The notes beneath the pieces are model-generated. The model was not told the DNA's origin and searched no databases. It worked only from the letters and a program-made list of their open reading frames with translations. Of a DNA stretch of 64,000 nt, positions 8,301 to 16,458 are shown piece by piece. Both the position numbers and the translations under genes were made by a program. Each line of letters starts with the position of its first letter. The first letter of the stretch is position 1. The stretch spans positions 49,542 through 113,541 of the forward strand of contig NZ_SJZD01000005.1 of NCBI RefSeq assembly GCF_004959765.1. The letters run 5' to 3'. The stretch is from Flavobacterium sp. H122. GTDB taxonomy: Bacteria; Bacteroidota; Bacteroidia; Flavobacteriales; Flavobacteriaceae.

Positions 8301-8319
8301 TAATGTAGTTTTTCTTCAT
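5305..8319 (-). CDS. Secreted M4-type (thermolysin-like) metallopeptidase with T9SS sorting domain
   Basis: 1004 residues. Layout: signal peptide (about 1-22), FTP and PepSY-like propeptide (about 45-200), M4 catalytic domain (about 235-590), CARDB-like beta domain from about 608, a second beta-sandwich (about 720-910), and a C-terminal type A sorting domain starting at V-Y-P-N-P-S-N-G near 930. Zinc site: H-E-I-G-H at 393-397 and third ligand E417 in N-E-G-F-S-D. The G-V-H-T-N-S-G-V-L-N-H segment supplies the thermolysin-type active-site His. The product should be exported by Sec and then by T9SS. It is monocistronic with its own terminator and diverges from the OmpA gene. M36 is a less likely family. 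Confidence 0.92.
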   Translation of the reverse strand: MKKNYIKLFSVFALIAFETHGQENVKYNSEKEFQRTLRLEKGLSREKAIEEMGKKYGLDKNNQFEVKTETSDFSGFTHQRHQQFYKGLKVEFGTIITHSKNGLVENVNAELYNAKNLDLNPKLSVAKALDYALQYKQAQKYLWEDQEKSKVMDYSKPKGELVIFPNVKTGELRLAYKFDVYALQPVSRDEMYIDANTGVLLYSNPLIKHATNKPITKNEIEETGKKVENIILNNTSNFLLTGTAATRYNGTKNIETTFDVGSGKYILLDNTRGNGIVTYNSGKTDTYPSTNFTDSDNIWNDGNYTSGSSTKDNAALDAHWGAMVTYDFWKNIFNRNSYDDNGAQIKSYVHFDDEPTPPNRGMDNAYWDGSVMSYGDGYSYFNGPLTSVDVCGHEIGHAVCTYTSNLAYQHQSGALNEGFSDIWGTCIEQYAKNGNLNAPVDTASPGTAAVWKMGEDITTSGYLRSMSYPRSKSQPDTFKGTYYVTTADDGTCTPKGGPTGNDNCGVHTNSGVLNHWFYIVTAGKSGTNDAPSPYAYNVTGIGMTKSSQIAYYAERDYLTPNSTFMDARNATIAVASSLYCATSPEVMAVTNAWYAVNVGGAFVAPTNDVALKSLTGGNANVSCGATYSPSIVIENGGTANLTAVTITYNIDGGANSTINWTGNLANCSQAVQNIPVSGLTRGYHVLNVNTTTSGDGVSTNNTKSLVILVNDSGAVNTVNNFNAASDVLVSVDSTGKSNTVWERGPINKTLLTSTATGNSPGYATKLTGNYPDKTTSYLVSQCYNLSSVSNPIVSFDMAFDLESNWDIIYFEYSTNNGTNWNVLGTMSDPNWYNSNRMPDPSNTNEACLNCIGKQWTGYYATAPTDGNGMNGNKRTYSHSLSSLSSPSNAIFRFTFVSDDAANAEGVFIDNFVIQGTLGNAQNSFDEFKVYPNPSNGSFNLVLSSSEKVNVEVFDLRGLLVFKKSFDSNGVSFNRQIDLNNLSSGVYILNVESAGKKEARRIIKE

Positions 8320-8464
8320 AGTTAATTGTTTAAGGGTATACTAAATACAATATTAGTAACTTTTATCTTCAAAACACTATATTTTTTTACTTTTAAAGAA
8401 TAAAATTTGATTTATTTTTAATAAAAATCAAAATATATTATCAAAACAAAATATATTATAAGTA

Positions 8465-8481
8465 TAATTTTGTTAAATTTG
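8465..8481 (+). promoter_or_regulatory. Candidate flavobacterial promoter, overlapping -7 elements
   Basis: Two TAnnTTTG matches overlap here (8465-8472 and 8474-8481), 24-40 bases before the OmpA-protein ATG, within a 185-bp AT-rich divergent intergenic region. No clear -33 element is seen. Confidence 0.35.
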
Positions 8482-8504
8482 ATTATACAAAAAAAACTGT
8501 TACC

Positions 8505-9401
8505 ATGTCAAAACAAACCATTTACCTCATCGGCATAGCCTTAACAATACTGTTAGGTTCATGGTTATACTGCAGACATTGCTGTTATTGTGACACTAAA
8601 GAAGTTGTAAAAAAAGTAAAAAAAAAGCATTCACCTCAAATAGATTCTTCATTCAATTTGACCGGAAGCGGATTTGAATATTCATGCGATGGAAACTTTA
8701 ATTTTCTTCCTAAAAGTTTCAATCATGAAATTCCTGTTGATAAATGTATCGACGATGGAATTTTAAAACTCAAATCTTTTTTAGACAAAAATCCAAATGC
8801 AATTTTAAAAATAACCGGTTATTGTTTGAATTCTGAAAAAAATATTTCTGCATTTCCGAATCTAGGCTATGCAAGAGCTATCGATATTAAAAATTATTTT
8901 ATTTCCAAAGGTGTTTCTTCCAACCGATTTGAAACTTCAGGAGAAATAAAGAATAACTGGAAAGCAAACGAAAAGTTTATATTGGGACCTGTAAACTACA
9001 TTATAATAAATGACATTGTTGAAGCTAAGGGTGGTGATTGGAAAGCTTTAAAGGAAAAAATAAATGGAAACCCATTAATTCTGTATTTTAATACAAATCA
9101 AACAGAAATTACGCTTACAGATGAAGAACGCACAAAAATAGCTGATTTAACAAGGTATCTTGACAATGTCACATCAGCAAAAATTCACTGTGAGGGTCAT
9201 TCAGACAATACCGGCGACCGAAATATAAATATCCAATTAGGGCTGGACAGAGCAAATTTTGCCAAAGAATACTTTATTAAAAACGGGATTACTAAAGATA
9301 GAATTGATGCGGTTTCTAAAGGCCCGGATGAGCCAATAGCAGACAATTTAACTCCCGAAGGAAAGTCAGAAAACAGAAGAACTGTCATCACTTTAAAATA
9401 G
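8505..9401 (+). CDS. Membrane-anchored OmpA-domain protein
   Basis: 298 residues. An N-terminal hydrophobic segment (about 5-24) is followed by a Cys-rich patch (C-R-H-C-C-Y-C) and a Lys-rich stretch. Residues about 50-165 look like a degenerate first OmpA-like domain (F-L-P-K-S...Y-A-R-A-I-D-I-K-N-Y-F). Residues about 185-298 form a canonical OmpA/Pal peptidoglycan-binding domain with G-H-S-D-N-T-G-D, L-G-L-D-R-A and the final N-R-R-T. It likely tethers the envelope to peptidoglycan. First gene of a + strand trio, 22 bases ahead of the next. Confidence 0.85.
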   Translation: MSKQTIYLIGIALTILLGSWLYCRHCCYCDTKEVVKKVKKKHSPQIDSSFNLTGSGFEYSCDGNFNFLPKSFNHEIPVDKCIDDGILKLKSFLDKNPNAILKITGYCLNSEKNISAFPNLGYARAIDIKNYFISKGVSSNRFETSGEIKNNWKANEKFILGPVNYIIINDIVEAKGGDWKALKEKINGNPLILYFNTNQTEITLTDEERTKIADLTRYLDNVTSAKIHCEGHSDNTGDRNINIQLGLDRANFAKEYFIKNGITKDRIDAVSKGPDEPIADNLTPEGKSENRRTVITLK

Positions 9402-9423
9402 ACTAACTTAAACAAATAACAAT

Positions 9424-10041
9424 ATGGGTACTTGCTTTTTAATTCCTCTTCTAACCGGTCTGATAAGTGCTCTATTGGGTTATTTATTGGGCAATATGGT
9501 TTCTGGTGGAAACCAACTCAATTTGAAATCTAAATTAGATGTCAGCCTGGCCGAAAATGAAAAACTAAATAATGAATTATATCTTTTACAAAGAAATTCA
9601 GATTCAGAGAATAGTAACAATTTAGATCAATTAAAGGCTGAATTAGAAAAATGCAAATCACATTCGATACAATTACAAACAGAAATAGATACCTTAAAAT
9701 CAAAACTTGAAGAATTTATATCAATTCCTGAACTTGAAGTTCCTTTTGATTCTGATTTAGCTTTTTCAGTTTTTGGAAAAAAAATAATTAAAGATGATTT
9801 AACTATAATTGAAGGTGTAGGTCAAAAAATAGAAGAACTCTTTCATAAAGCTGGTATAAAAACGTGGGAACAATTAGCTAATACCCCTAAAAAAATTTCA
9901 AGGGAAATTTTAGATGAAGCTGGAACAAGATATGGAACTTCAAATCCTGAAACTTGGTCAAAACAAGCACATTTAGCTTATTTAGGAAAATGGAGAGAAT
10001 TAAAAGATTATCAAGATTCATTAAATGCAGGAAATGAATAA
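9424..10041 (+). CDS. Membrane-anchored coiled-coil protein with C-terminal helix-hairpin-helix domain
   Basis: 205 residues. A Gly-rich hydrophobic segment at about 4-27 should anchor the protein. Residues about 33-105 are heptad-like coiled coil (Leu/Glu/Lys rich). Residues about 120-150 match a helix-hairpin-helix of the type D-D-L-T-I-I-E-G-V-G-Q-K-I-E-E-L-F...A-G-I-K-T-W-E-Q-L-A, found in many envelope-linked proteins of unknown role. The C terminus (T-W-S-K-Q-A-H-L-A) is typical of such domains. It is cotranscribed with the OmpA protein. Function unknown; the HHH may bind protein rather than DNA. Confidence 0.75.
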   Translation: MGTCFLIPLLTGLISALLGYLLGNMVSGGNQLNLKSKLDVSLAENEKLNNELYLLQRNSDSENSNNLDQLKAELEKCKSHSIQLQTEIDTLKSKLEEFISIPELEVPFDSDLAFSVFGKKIIKDDLTIIEGVGQKIEELFHKAGIKTWEQLANTPKKISREILDEAGTRYGTSNPETWSKQAHLAYLGKWRELKDYQDSLNAGNE

Positions 10042-10091
10042 TTGTGGATTTCTCTAATTTGAGAATATTATCATTTTTTTATCTTTATCTA

Positions 10092-10325
10092 ATGAATTAC
10101 AATGACATTATAGGCACCATAGGAGTTTCAATTGTTTTAATAGCTTATTTTTTGAGTATTTTAAAATGGCTTAACCCTACGAGTACAGTTTATTATTTTA
10201 TGAATTTTGCGGGAGCCGGATTAGCCTGTTACGCATCTTTTTTAATTAATTATGTCCCTTTCATTATTTTAGAAGGTACCTGGTCAGGAATCAGCCTTAT
10301 TGCATTATTTAAAAGTATGAAATAA
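10092..10325 (+). CDS. Small CBU_0592-like membrane protein
   Basis: 77 residues with three hydrophobic helices; D-I-I-G-T-I-G-V-S and the N-P-T-S...N-F-A-G-A pattern match the small CBU_0592-type membrane family. The frame is open from a GTG at 10044, but the ATG at 10092 gives the family-like N terminus (M-N-Y-N-D-I-I-G), so I chose it. Third gene of the trio. Its last 21 bases overlap the 3' end of menC on the other strand. Function unknown. Confidence 0.7.
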   Translation: MNYNDIIGTIGVSIVLIAYFLSILKWLNPTSTVYYFMNFAGAGLACYASFLINYVPFIILEGTWSGISLIALFKSMK

Positions 10326-11366
10326 GACTCCTAAATCATTTACCGACCACAAATACTCATTATTATAAAATAATTCTCCTTTTTTAACTTCTAAAGGACA
10401 ATCGAAGTTATTCGTATACAGTGCTCCGGTTCCTAATCCTTGAGGCATTTTATTTTGTTTGGTAAAAGTATATTGTGCAATAGCATTCAAACCAATGTTC
10501 GATTCTAAGGCAGAAGTAACCCACCAATCAATATTGTATTTTTCTGCCAGTTTAATCCATTCGTCAGTGCCTCGTATTCCTCCTATAAAACTAGGTTTTA
10601 AAATAATATACTGTGGCTGAGTATTCTGTAGTAGTACCTCTTTCTCTTCAAACGAAAACACCCCAATTAATTCTTCATCTAAAGCTATTGGTAGAGAAGT
10701 AGTTTCGCACAGCTTTGACATTGCTTTGATTTGTCCTTTTGCAATAGGCTGTTCTATGCTATGGATTCCCAATTGTGACAACCTATTAAGCTTTTCATTA
10801 GCTTCTTCTAGAGAAAAAGCGCCATTTGCATCTACTCTGATTTCTATTTGCTCAGGTGTAAAATGCTGACGGATAAATTGAAGTAGTTTAAATTCTTTTT
10901 CAAAATCAATAGCACCAATTTTCATCTTGATACAGTGAAATCCCTGCTCTATTTTATCATCAATTTGTTGTTTCATAAATGCCTCATCACCCATCCAGAT
11001 CAATCCATTAATTGGTATCGATTCTTTTCCTGATGTAAATTCGGAAGGAAATAAAACAAACGGATTATTAGACTGAAGTGACAAAAAAGCCATTTCAACA
11101 CCAAACTGAATAGATGGAAATTCCTTCAAAGATTCCCAAAGCTTATCTTTCCCTAAATGAATGTTTTCACACACCCATTTCAATTTCTCCTCGTAATCTG
11201 GCCGGTCATCAGCTGAAAGTCCACGCAAAATACCACACTCTCCTATCCCTTGTTTTCCATTTTCTTCCAAAATTAAAAACCAAGTCTCTTTTAGAGTCAG
11301 AATACCTCTGGAAGTTCCCGAAGGCCTTTTAAAATCAAGAATGTATTTTTTGTAGAATGCTTTCAA
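10305..11366 (-). CDS. menC: o-Succinylbenzoate synthase
   Basis: 353 residues, enolase superfamily. It dehydrates SHCHC to o-succinylbenzoate in menaquinone synthesis. Visible catalytic set: K147-M-K149 on the second strand, metal ligands D179 (V-D-A-N-G), E205 (E-Q-P) and D230 (D-E-E), and K257 (L-K-P-S). An N-terminal capping domain occupies about 1-100. The start is TTG at 11366; no in-frame ATG is nearby. The 3' end overlaps the convergent small membrane gene by 21 bases. menE, often the next gene, is not seen. Confidence 0.9.
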   Translation of the reverse strand: MKAFYKKYILDFKRPSGTSRGILTLKETWFLILEENGKQGIGECGILRGLSADDRPDYEEKLKWVCENIHLGKDKLWESLKEFPSIQFGVEMAFLSLQSNNPFVLFPSEFTSGKESIPINGLIWMGDEAFMKQQIDDKIEQGFHCIKMKIGAIDFEKEFKLLQFIRQHFTPEQIEIRVDANGAFSLEEANEKLNRLSQLGIHSIEQPIAKGQIKAMSKLCETTSLPIALDEELIGVFSFEEKEVLLQNTQPQYIILKPSFIGGIRGTDEWIKLAEKYNIDWWVTSALESNIGLNAIAQYTFTKQNKMPQGLGTGALYTNNFDCPLEVKKGELFYNNEYLWSVNDLGVLFHTFK

Positions 11367-11404
11367 AAAATTATGAGTTGTGAGTTAAAACATAGACCTT
11401 TTAT

Positions 11405-12610
11405 CTAATTATAAAGCCTCCAGATTTTTTGAATATTATCCTGCGGAAGATTCGATTTTTTTAATCTATCTAAATCATTGATTGCTTTGTTCTTCCAAGT
11501 CTGTTTTGCTGAAATGTTTTGGTTCATATATTTTTTATGAATTTCTCTTGCCTTAGAAATCTCATTCATGAACATATAGGTGTGTGCCAGATTCAGTTTT
11601 ACTTTTAATTCACTTGCATCAAGTTTTTCAGCTGTTTGCAACGTTTGTAATGCTTTACCAAACTGATTTGATTCTATATACAACTCTGCAAGTGTATTCA
11701 GATGTAAAGCTTTAGCATTTGGTTTGCCAATAACTTTATCGTTAAGCAAAGAAATAGCTTCTTCGTAATTTCCTTTACCGGCTATTTCCTTTGCTTTTAA
11801 ACATAAATAGTCATTGTATTTTGTTGGTAATCCAATAGCTTGTAACGAAGGTTCCTCGAATTTCTCTATAACCGATTTTTGCTCTGTTGCATTCAAAGAA
11901 GTAAAATCCTGAAAACGATATTCTTTGGAGATACTTTCAATTAATTTATAAGCATATTTTTGCTTTTGTGTATCAACAAGAGACTTTGAAACCTCAGTTT
12001 TTAAGATTTGCGGCAACAATATTTCTTTATTCTTCTTAGTCCAACCACGACTAGCCAAATTATCCACCCAAGGCACAATTTCAAGAACAATTTTTTCTCC
12101 CATCATCCAGTTTTGATTCTTAAATGCAAACCAAAGATATTTTGTATCTTCATTCAGACAGGTCGATTTCATTGAAACCACTTTAGCATCTTTACTCACG
12201 GGATTTTTTTGAAACAAACAGGCTTTATTTGTATTTTCTGAACCTATAAAATCAGAGGCTATTGCTTCATTTACAAATAAAGCATAAGTACATTTGTCAC
12301 TTCCAGAAATGTTTGATAATAAAGAAATCGCTCCACCAGTTCCTTTCCCAATAAAATATGGATCAGGAATTGCTTTTAATACCGAAGCCAAATCGTTCAC
12401 CATTTTTTGATTTTCATCAAGTAAGGTAATTCTATAAGCGAATTCTGTTGTTCCAACAGGAAATTCTTCAGATTTTATGATTACTTTGTCTCCAGCAGAG
12501 AGTTTTATTTCTTTCGTGGTAGCTCTTTGGTTGTCCCAATATCCTTGAGGTGATTGGGCAAAACTTAACAAAGAGGTTACTAGTAAAACAGAAAATATTT
12601 TTGTTTTCAT
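11405..12610 (-). CDS. Secreted protein with C-terminal TPR repeats
   Basis: 401 residues. A signal peptide (M-K-T-K-I-F-S-V-L-L-V-T-S-L-L-S-F-A-Q, cleavage near 19) suggests a periplasmic location. The first part, about 20-200, is beta-rich and unrecognised. Residues about 270-390 form helical repeats of TPR type (A-L-H-L-N-T-L-A-E-L-Y, A-L-Q-T-L-Q-T-A-E-K-L-D, L-N-L-A-H-T-Y). It lies within the men block, 38 bases before menC, and 39 bases after the hydrolase gene. No link to menaquinone is evident. Confidence 0.75.
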   Translation of the reverse strand: MKTKIFSVLLVTSLLSFAQSPQGYWDNQRATTKEIKLSAGDKVIIKSEEFPVGTTEFAYRITLLDENQKMVNDLASVLKAIPDPYFIGKGTGGAISLLSNISGSDKCTYALFVNEAIASDFIGSENTNKACLFQKNPVSKDAKVVSMKSTCLNEDTKYLWFAFKNQNWMMGEKIVLEIVPWVDNLASRGWTKKNKEILLPQILKTEVSKSLVDTQKQKYAYKLIESISKEYRFQDFTSLNATEQKSVIEKFEEPSLQAIGLPTKYNDYLCLKAKEIAGKGNYEEAISLLNDKVIGKPNAKALHLNTLAELYIESNQFGKALQTLQTAEKLDASELKVKLNLAHTYMFMNEISKAREIHKKYMNQNISAKQTWKNKAINDLDRLKKSNLPQDNIQKIWRLYN

Positions 12611-12649
12611 TTAAATAATTTCAATAATATAAATCAATTTCAATGCCAT

Positions 12650-13327
12650 TTACAATTCAATGCTCTCCCCAATTTCAAGCAACATTAAATCTTTTCCGGC
12701 ATCAAAAAATTTCTTTTTAGCTTCTTCATGGTTTATCTCAATAAAACCAAAGGTATCGTAATGATATCCAAGTATTTTGTCACAATCAAGAAAATCTGAT
12801 GCTACGATAGCATCATCCACATCCATTGTGAAATTATCGCCAATTGGTAAAATAGCTAAATCGAGTTTAGTTCGCATAGGAATAAGTTTCATATCAAACG
12901 TAAGTGCAGTATCTCCTGCGATATAGATATTTTTATGCTCACCTTCAATTACAAATCCTCCAGGATTTCCTCCATAAGTTCCATCAGCAAATGAACTTGT
13001 GTGTACTGCATTCACATATTTTACATTTCCAAAATCAAAATCCCAGCTTCCACCATGATTCATGGGATGGTATTTTAATCCTTTTTTTGCAAAATGCATT
13101 GCTATTTCATAATTTGAAATAATTACTGCATTTGTTCTTTTGGCTATTGCTTCAACGTCTAATGTATGATCGTTATGAGCATGTGTAACTAAAATATAAT
13201 CTGCATTAATGGTATTAATATCTATGTGTGATGCCTTAGGATTTCCTGTAATAAACGGGTCGACAAGAATATTTTTACCTGAAACTTCTATTCCTATACA
13301 CGCATGCCCGTAAAAAGTAATTTTCAT
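12650..13327 (-). CDS. Metallo-beta-lactamase-fold metal-dependent hydrolase (UPF0173 type)
   Basis: 225 residues, the usual length for UPF0173. Metal motif T-H-A-H-N-D-H at 48-54, with further ligands H109, D139 (A-G-D-T) and H189 (G-Y-H-Y). It starts M-K-I-T-F-Y-G-H-A, characteristic of this family. Soluble, cytoplasmic, substrate unknown. It ends 39 bases before the TPR gene and starts 11 bases after menA, so probably is co-transcribed with menA. Confidence 0.88.
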   Translation of the reverse strand: MKITFYGHACIGIEVSGKNILVDPFITGNPKASHIDINTINADYILVTHAHNDHTLDVEAIAKRTNAVIISNYEIAMHFAKKGLKYHPMNHGGSWDFDFGNVKYVNAVHTSSFADGTYGGNPGGFVIEGEHKNIYIAGDTALTFDMKLIPMRTKLDLAILPIGDNFTMDVDDAIVASDFLDCDKILGYHYDTFGFIEINHEEAKKKFFDAGKDLMLLEIGESIEL

Positions 13328-13338
13328 AATGCTACTAT

Positions 13339-14256
13339 TTAGAATATTAATACCATAGCTAAAATCAACGAAAGTAAAAACGTGCTTATCGCTAATTTTT
13401 TCAATTGTGGATCCAAAGCTCTGTTATCAGAAGTATTTTTCACTGTCTTTAAATGACTCATCAATGGAAAAAAAGCCACAATAAAGGCATATTGATCCCA
13501 TCTGAATTTTGATAAAACTGCAAAAACCAAAACAAGTATCATTGCGCCTACAACCAAAAAATAATGGTAGTTTCTAGCCCATTTTCCGCCCATTTTTACC
13601 ACCAATGTATTTTTACCTACATTCCTATCAGAAATCTCATCACGCATATTGTTCAAGTTTAACACCGCTGTACTTAACATACCAATTGCGATTGCAGGCA
13701 GCATCAATAGTCCATGAAATTCTTTAGTGTATAAAAAGTTGGATCCTAAAACACTTACAAGTCCGAAGAAAATAAACACAAAAATATCTCCAAAACCACT
13801 GTAACCATAAGCATTTGAACCAACAGTGTATTTAACAGCAGCAATAATTGAAGCGATACCAAGACCTAAAAACAATACCGCATATAAAAAATTATCTTTT
13901 CCGAAAGCAAGATAAATCAGACTTACAGCAAAAAACAATGAAATCAAAGCTGTTACAATTACCGCTTTTTTCATTTGAGCAGAAGTAATAACACCACTTG
14001 CCACCATCCTCTTTTCTCCTACTCTGTCAGCATCAGTTCCCTTTACACCATCACCGTAATCGTTAGCAAAATTTGACAATACCTGAAAACTAACTGTTGT
14101 CAACAATGCCAAAACAAATATTTGCCAGTCAAACACCTGCGTTGGAGTTAAAATTTTATTTGTAGGTGCCGATAAAGCATATAAACTCCCAACCAATATC
14201 CCTGATATTGATAACGGAAGTGTTCTTAATCGTGCCGCTTGTATCCAGTGTTTCAT
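13339..14256 (-). CDS. menA: 1,4-Dihydroxy-2-naphthoate polyprenyltransferase
   Basis: 305 residues, integral membrane UbiA-family enzyme with about eight helices. It attaches the prenyl chain to DHNA, the step before final methylation of menaquinone. The first Asp-rich motif is N65-D-Y-G-D-G...D75; the second is N-N-M-R-D-E-I-S-D-R. The A-A-R-L-R-T-L-P start is typical of MenA. It lies downstream of menB and a beta-barrel gene, 27 bases after the latter. Confidence 0.93.
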   Translation of the reverse strand: MKHWIQAARLRTLPLSISGILVGSLYALSAPTNKILTPTQVFDWQIFVLALLTTVSFQVLSNFANDYGDGVKGTDADRVGEKRMVASGVITSAQMKKAVIVTALISLFFAVSLIYLAFGKDNFLYAVLFLGLGIASIIAAVKYTVGSNAYGYSGFGDIFVFIFFGLVSVLGSNFLYTKEFHGLLMLPAIAIGMLSTAVLNLNNMRDEISDRNVGKNTLVVKMGGKWARNYHYFLVVGAMILVLVFAVLSKFRWDQYAFIVAFFPLMSHLKTVKNTSDNRALDPQLKKLAISTFLLSLILAMVLIF

Positions 14257-14283
14257 TATAAACCTAAAATATTAATTTAGTAA

Positions 14284-14847
14284 TTAGATTTTTATCCCTA
14301 ATCCTGCATTTACAAAATGTAAATTATAATTTTTATCTACAGGCAAGAACTTATAATTTGCTTCCAAATAAAACATTTTTTTAAAATTATAACGCAAACC
14401 AGGATTTATAGTGATTGAATTATAATCAAAAGTAATTTTCTTCTCTTCTTGAATAGCGGGATCTGGATCCGTAAAATTAGGGCTTACATTGTAACTTACA
14501 TTATAAAATGCATACCCAACATTTATGAATGGTTTCAGTCCTGAATTAAACACGTCTAATTCAACTCCAACATTAGGATTTAAAAGAATAGTTTTATCAT
14601 AATTTGAATCATCAGAGCTATTCTTTTTAGGGTTTAATAAATCAACGCAAATTCCTCCTTGAAAACTAGCTATTCCCAATGGAGAAAAATTATATTTTGC
14701 TTCTAATCCAAGAATCCCATCAAAATTTCTAGGTACTATTTCTTCTTTTGAAACATCTCCTACATAGTGAAGACCAATCATAAATTTTTCATTCTGAGCA
14801 AAAGACATCGATGATACTAACAATAATCCAAATACTATTTTTCTCAT
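14284..14847 (-). CDS. Outer-membrane beta-barrel protein
   Basis: 187 residues. A signal peptide ends near F-A-Q (residue 18). The mature part alternates aromatic and polar residues in strands (Y-N-F-S, F-I-N-V-G-Y-A-F-Y-N-V-S, L-R-Y-N-F-K) and ends in L-H-F-V-N-A-G-L-G-I-K-I, as in small 8-strand barrels of Bacteroidota. It lies 10 bases after menB and 27 before menA. No specific substrate can be given. Confidence 0.8.
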   Translation of the reverse strand: MRKIVFGLLLVSSMSFAQNEKFMIGLHYVGDVSKEEIVPRNFDGILGLEAKYNFSPLGIASFQGGICVDLLNPKKNSSDDSNYDKTILLNPNVGVELDVFNSGLKPFINVGYAFYNVSYNVSPNFTDPDPAIQEEKKITFDYNSITINPGLRYNFKKMFYLEANYKFLPVDKNYNLHFVNAGLGIKI

Positions 14848-14857
14848 TTATTAACTA

Positions 14858-15697
14858 TTATGGAATGTATTTTTTGTCAAAATTAGGTTTGCGTTTTTCA
14901 AGGAAAGCATTTCTCCCTTCAATGGCTTCATCACTCATGTACGCCAAACGTGTAGCTTCTCCTGCAAAAACCTGCTGGCCTACCATACCGTCATCGGTTA
15001 AGTTCATGGCAAACTTCAGCATTTTAATTGAAATCGGAGATTTTTCAAGAATTTCCTGTGCCCACTGATACGCAGTATCTTCAAGTTCATCATGCGGAAT
15101 CACAGCATTTACCATTCCCATTTCGTATGCATCCTGAGCCGAATAATTACGCCCTAAAAAGAAAATTTCACGTGCTTTTTTCTGACCAACCATTTTAGCT
15201 AAATATGCTGAACCATAGCCACCATCAAAACTAGTAACATCAGCATCAGTTTGTTTAAAAATAGCATGCTCTTTGCTTGCCAAAGTCAAATCACATACAA
15301 CATGTAATGAATGTCCGCCACCTACAGCCCATCCTGGCACTACTGCAATCACAGCTTTAGGCATAAAACGAATTAGTCTTTGAACTTCTAAAATATTCAA
15401 ACGATGATAACCATCTTCTCCAACATATCCTTGATGACCACGGGCGCGTTGATCCCCACCACTGCAAAAAGACCAAATACCATCTTTAGAAGATGGTCCT
15501 TCCGCTGATAATAATACAACCCCAATAGCAGTATCTTCGTGGGCATCTCTAAATGCAACTAATAACTCTGAAGTTGTTTTAGGTCTGAATGCATTACGCA
15601 CATCAGGTCGATTAAAAGCAATACGGGCTACTCCGTCACATTTCTTATACGTAATATCTTCGAACTCGATAGCTGTTTTCCACTCAATTTTACTCAT
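14858..15697 (-). CDS. menB: 1,4-Dihydroxy-2-naphthoyl-CoA synthase
   Basis: 279 residues, crotonase superfamily. It cyclises o-succinylbenzoyl-CoA. Seen are A-F-N-R-P-D-V-R-N-A-F-R-P, the oxyanion segment F-C-S-G-G-D-Q-R-A-R-G, V-G-G-G-H-S-L-H-V-V-C-D-L and the S-F-D-G-G-Y-G-S loop carrying the Asp-Gly pair typical of MenB; the end (K-R-K-P-N-F-D-K) is also family-like. First gene of the menB-barrel-menA-hydrolase-TPR-menC run. Confidence 0.95.
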   Translation of the reverse strand: MSKIEWKTAIEFEDITYKKCDGVARIAFNRPDVRNAFRPKTTSELLVAFRDAHEDTAIGVVLLSAEGPSSKDGIWSFCSGGDQRARGHQGYVGEDGYHRLNILEVQRLIRFMPKAVIAVVPGWAVGGGHSLHVVCDLTLASKEHAIFKQTDADVTSFDGGYGSAYLAKMVGQKKAREIFFLGRNYSAQDAYEMGMVNAVIPHDELEDTAYQWAQEILEKSPISIKMLKFAMNLTDDGMVGQQVFAGEATRLAYMSDEAIEGRNAFLEKRKPNFDKKYIP

Positions 15698-15921
15698 AAT
15701 ATATTTTTTATTAAATAAAATTTAAAAATTCTTGTGTAAAAATACTTCAATTTTAGCTCAAAAAACAATATTCGACTTTCAAACTTGTACTATTTTTCAA
15801 CAAGTGTTAAAATGTATTTTTTAACATTGTAGTTAACTATATTTTAATACTTTTATAATACTGAAAGTCAGATGATTATCAGTAAATTTATTCACTGAAT
15901 TATTAATTTAAAACGAGATCT

Positions 15922-16110
15922 TTGAAAAAAACTGTTTTAATTGCCGCTCTTTCAATAAGCGCATTGCTTACAAGTTGTAACAAAAAGGTAGATGCGTCTA
16001 CCCAAGAACAAATGCCTGTTGAGGACACAACTGCTCAAGTTGTTGATAGTATTCAAACCGATACAGTAGCACCTGTAGAAACCGCAGTGGATTCGATTAG
16101 CAAAAAATAA
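15922..16110 (+). CDS. Small lipoprotein, TTG start
   Basis: 62 residues. Start is TTG at 15922 giving M-K-K-T-V-L-I-A; no ATG is available. A lipobox L-L-T-S-C places the lipidated Cys at residue 19. The mature part is short, acidic, rich in Thr, Val and Asp with no fold visible (V-E-D-T-T-A-Q, P-V-E-T-A-V-D-S). It stands alone between menB (divergent) and the CvfB-like gene (convergent). Function unknown. Confidence 0.65.
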   Translation: MKKTVLIAALSISALLTSCNKKVDASTQEQMPVEDTTAQVVDSIQTDTVAPVETAVDSISKK

Positions 16111-16241
16111 TTAACACGCTACAATCCGTATAAGAAATAAAACTTCTATAGGTAAAAAAGCGAGATATTGGTCTTTGTGCGAAACAATTTCCCCAAGTTG
16201 TCTGTCGGCAAAAACAAAAAAATCAAAATAGAATAAGAAAG

Positions 16242-16266
16242 AGGAAATGTTAACGATTTCCTCTAT
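16242..16266. repeat. Inverted repeat without T-tract
   Basis: AGAGGAAAT / ATTTCCTCT, a perfect 9-bp stem around the loop GTTAACG. No T run follows on either strand. It could be a structured RNA end or a binding site; neither is shown. Confidence 0.5.
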
Positions 16267-16406
16267 TGAAAGGAACTATTCTATTTTAAAAAGTTTATTT
16301 AATTTTTTGATTGTAAAGTAGTATGTTATTAACTCTTTACGTATGTTATCGGTTATTTCAGAGAATGAAGTCTTGATAAAAGCTGAATTCCTGTAATAAT
16401 TAGAGG

Positions 16407-16437
16407 AAAATGCCAATCTCCATAAGGTTGGCATTTT
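16407..16437 (-). terminator. Bidirectional terminator
   Basis: A 10-bp stem AAAATGCCAA / TTGGCATTTT around an 11-nt loop with T-rich flanks on both strands. It lies 22 bases past the CvfB-like stop and may also end the lipoprotein transcript. Confidence 0.8.
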
Positions 16438-16458
16438 TTATTTTGGTTTATAAAAAGA

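Larger units (their letters stand above)
16111..16458. other. Intergenic stretch of 348 bases
   Basis: No convincing reading frame. It contains a 9-bp inverted repeat at 16242-16266 and a terminator at 16407-16437 near the 3' end of the convergent CvfB-like gene; nothing else is recognised. Confidence 0.6.

Noticed and set aside
5305..8319. Could the large peptidase be an M36 fungalysin?
   Set aside because: The H-E-I-G-H plus N-E-G-F-S-D spacing of 24 residues and the V-H-T-N-S-G segment fit M4 thermolysin-type enzymes better.
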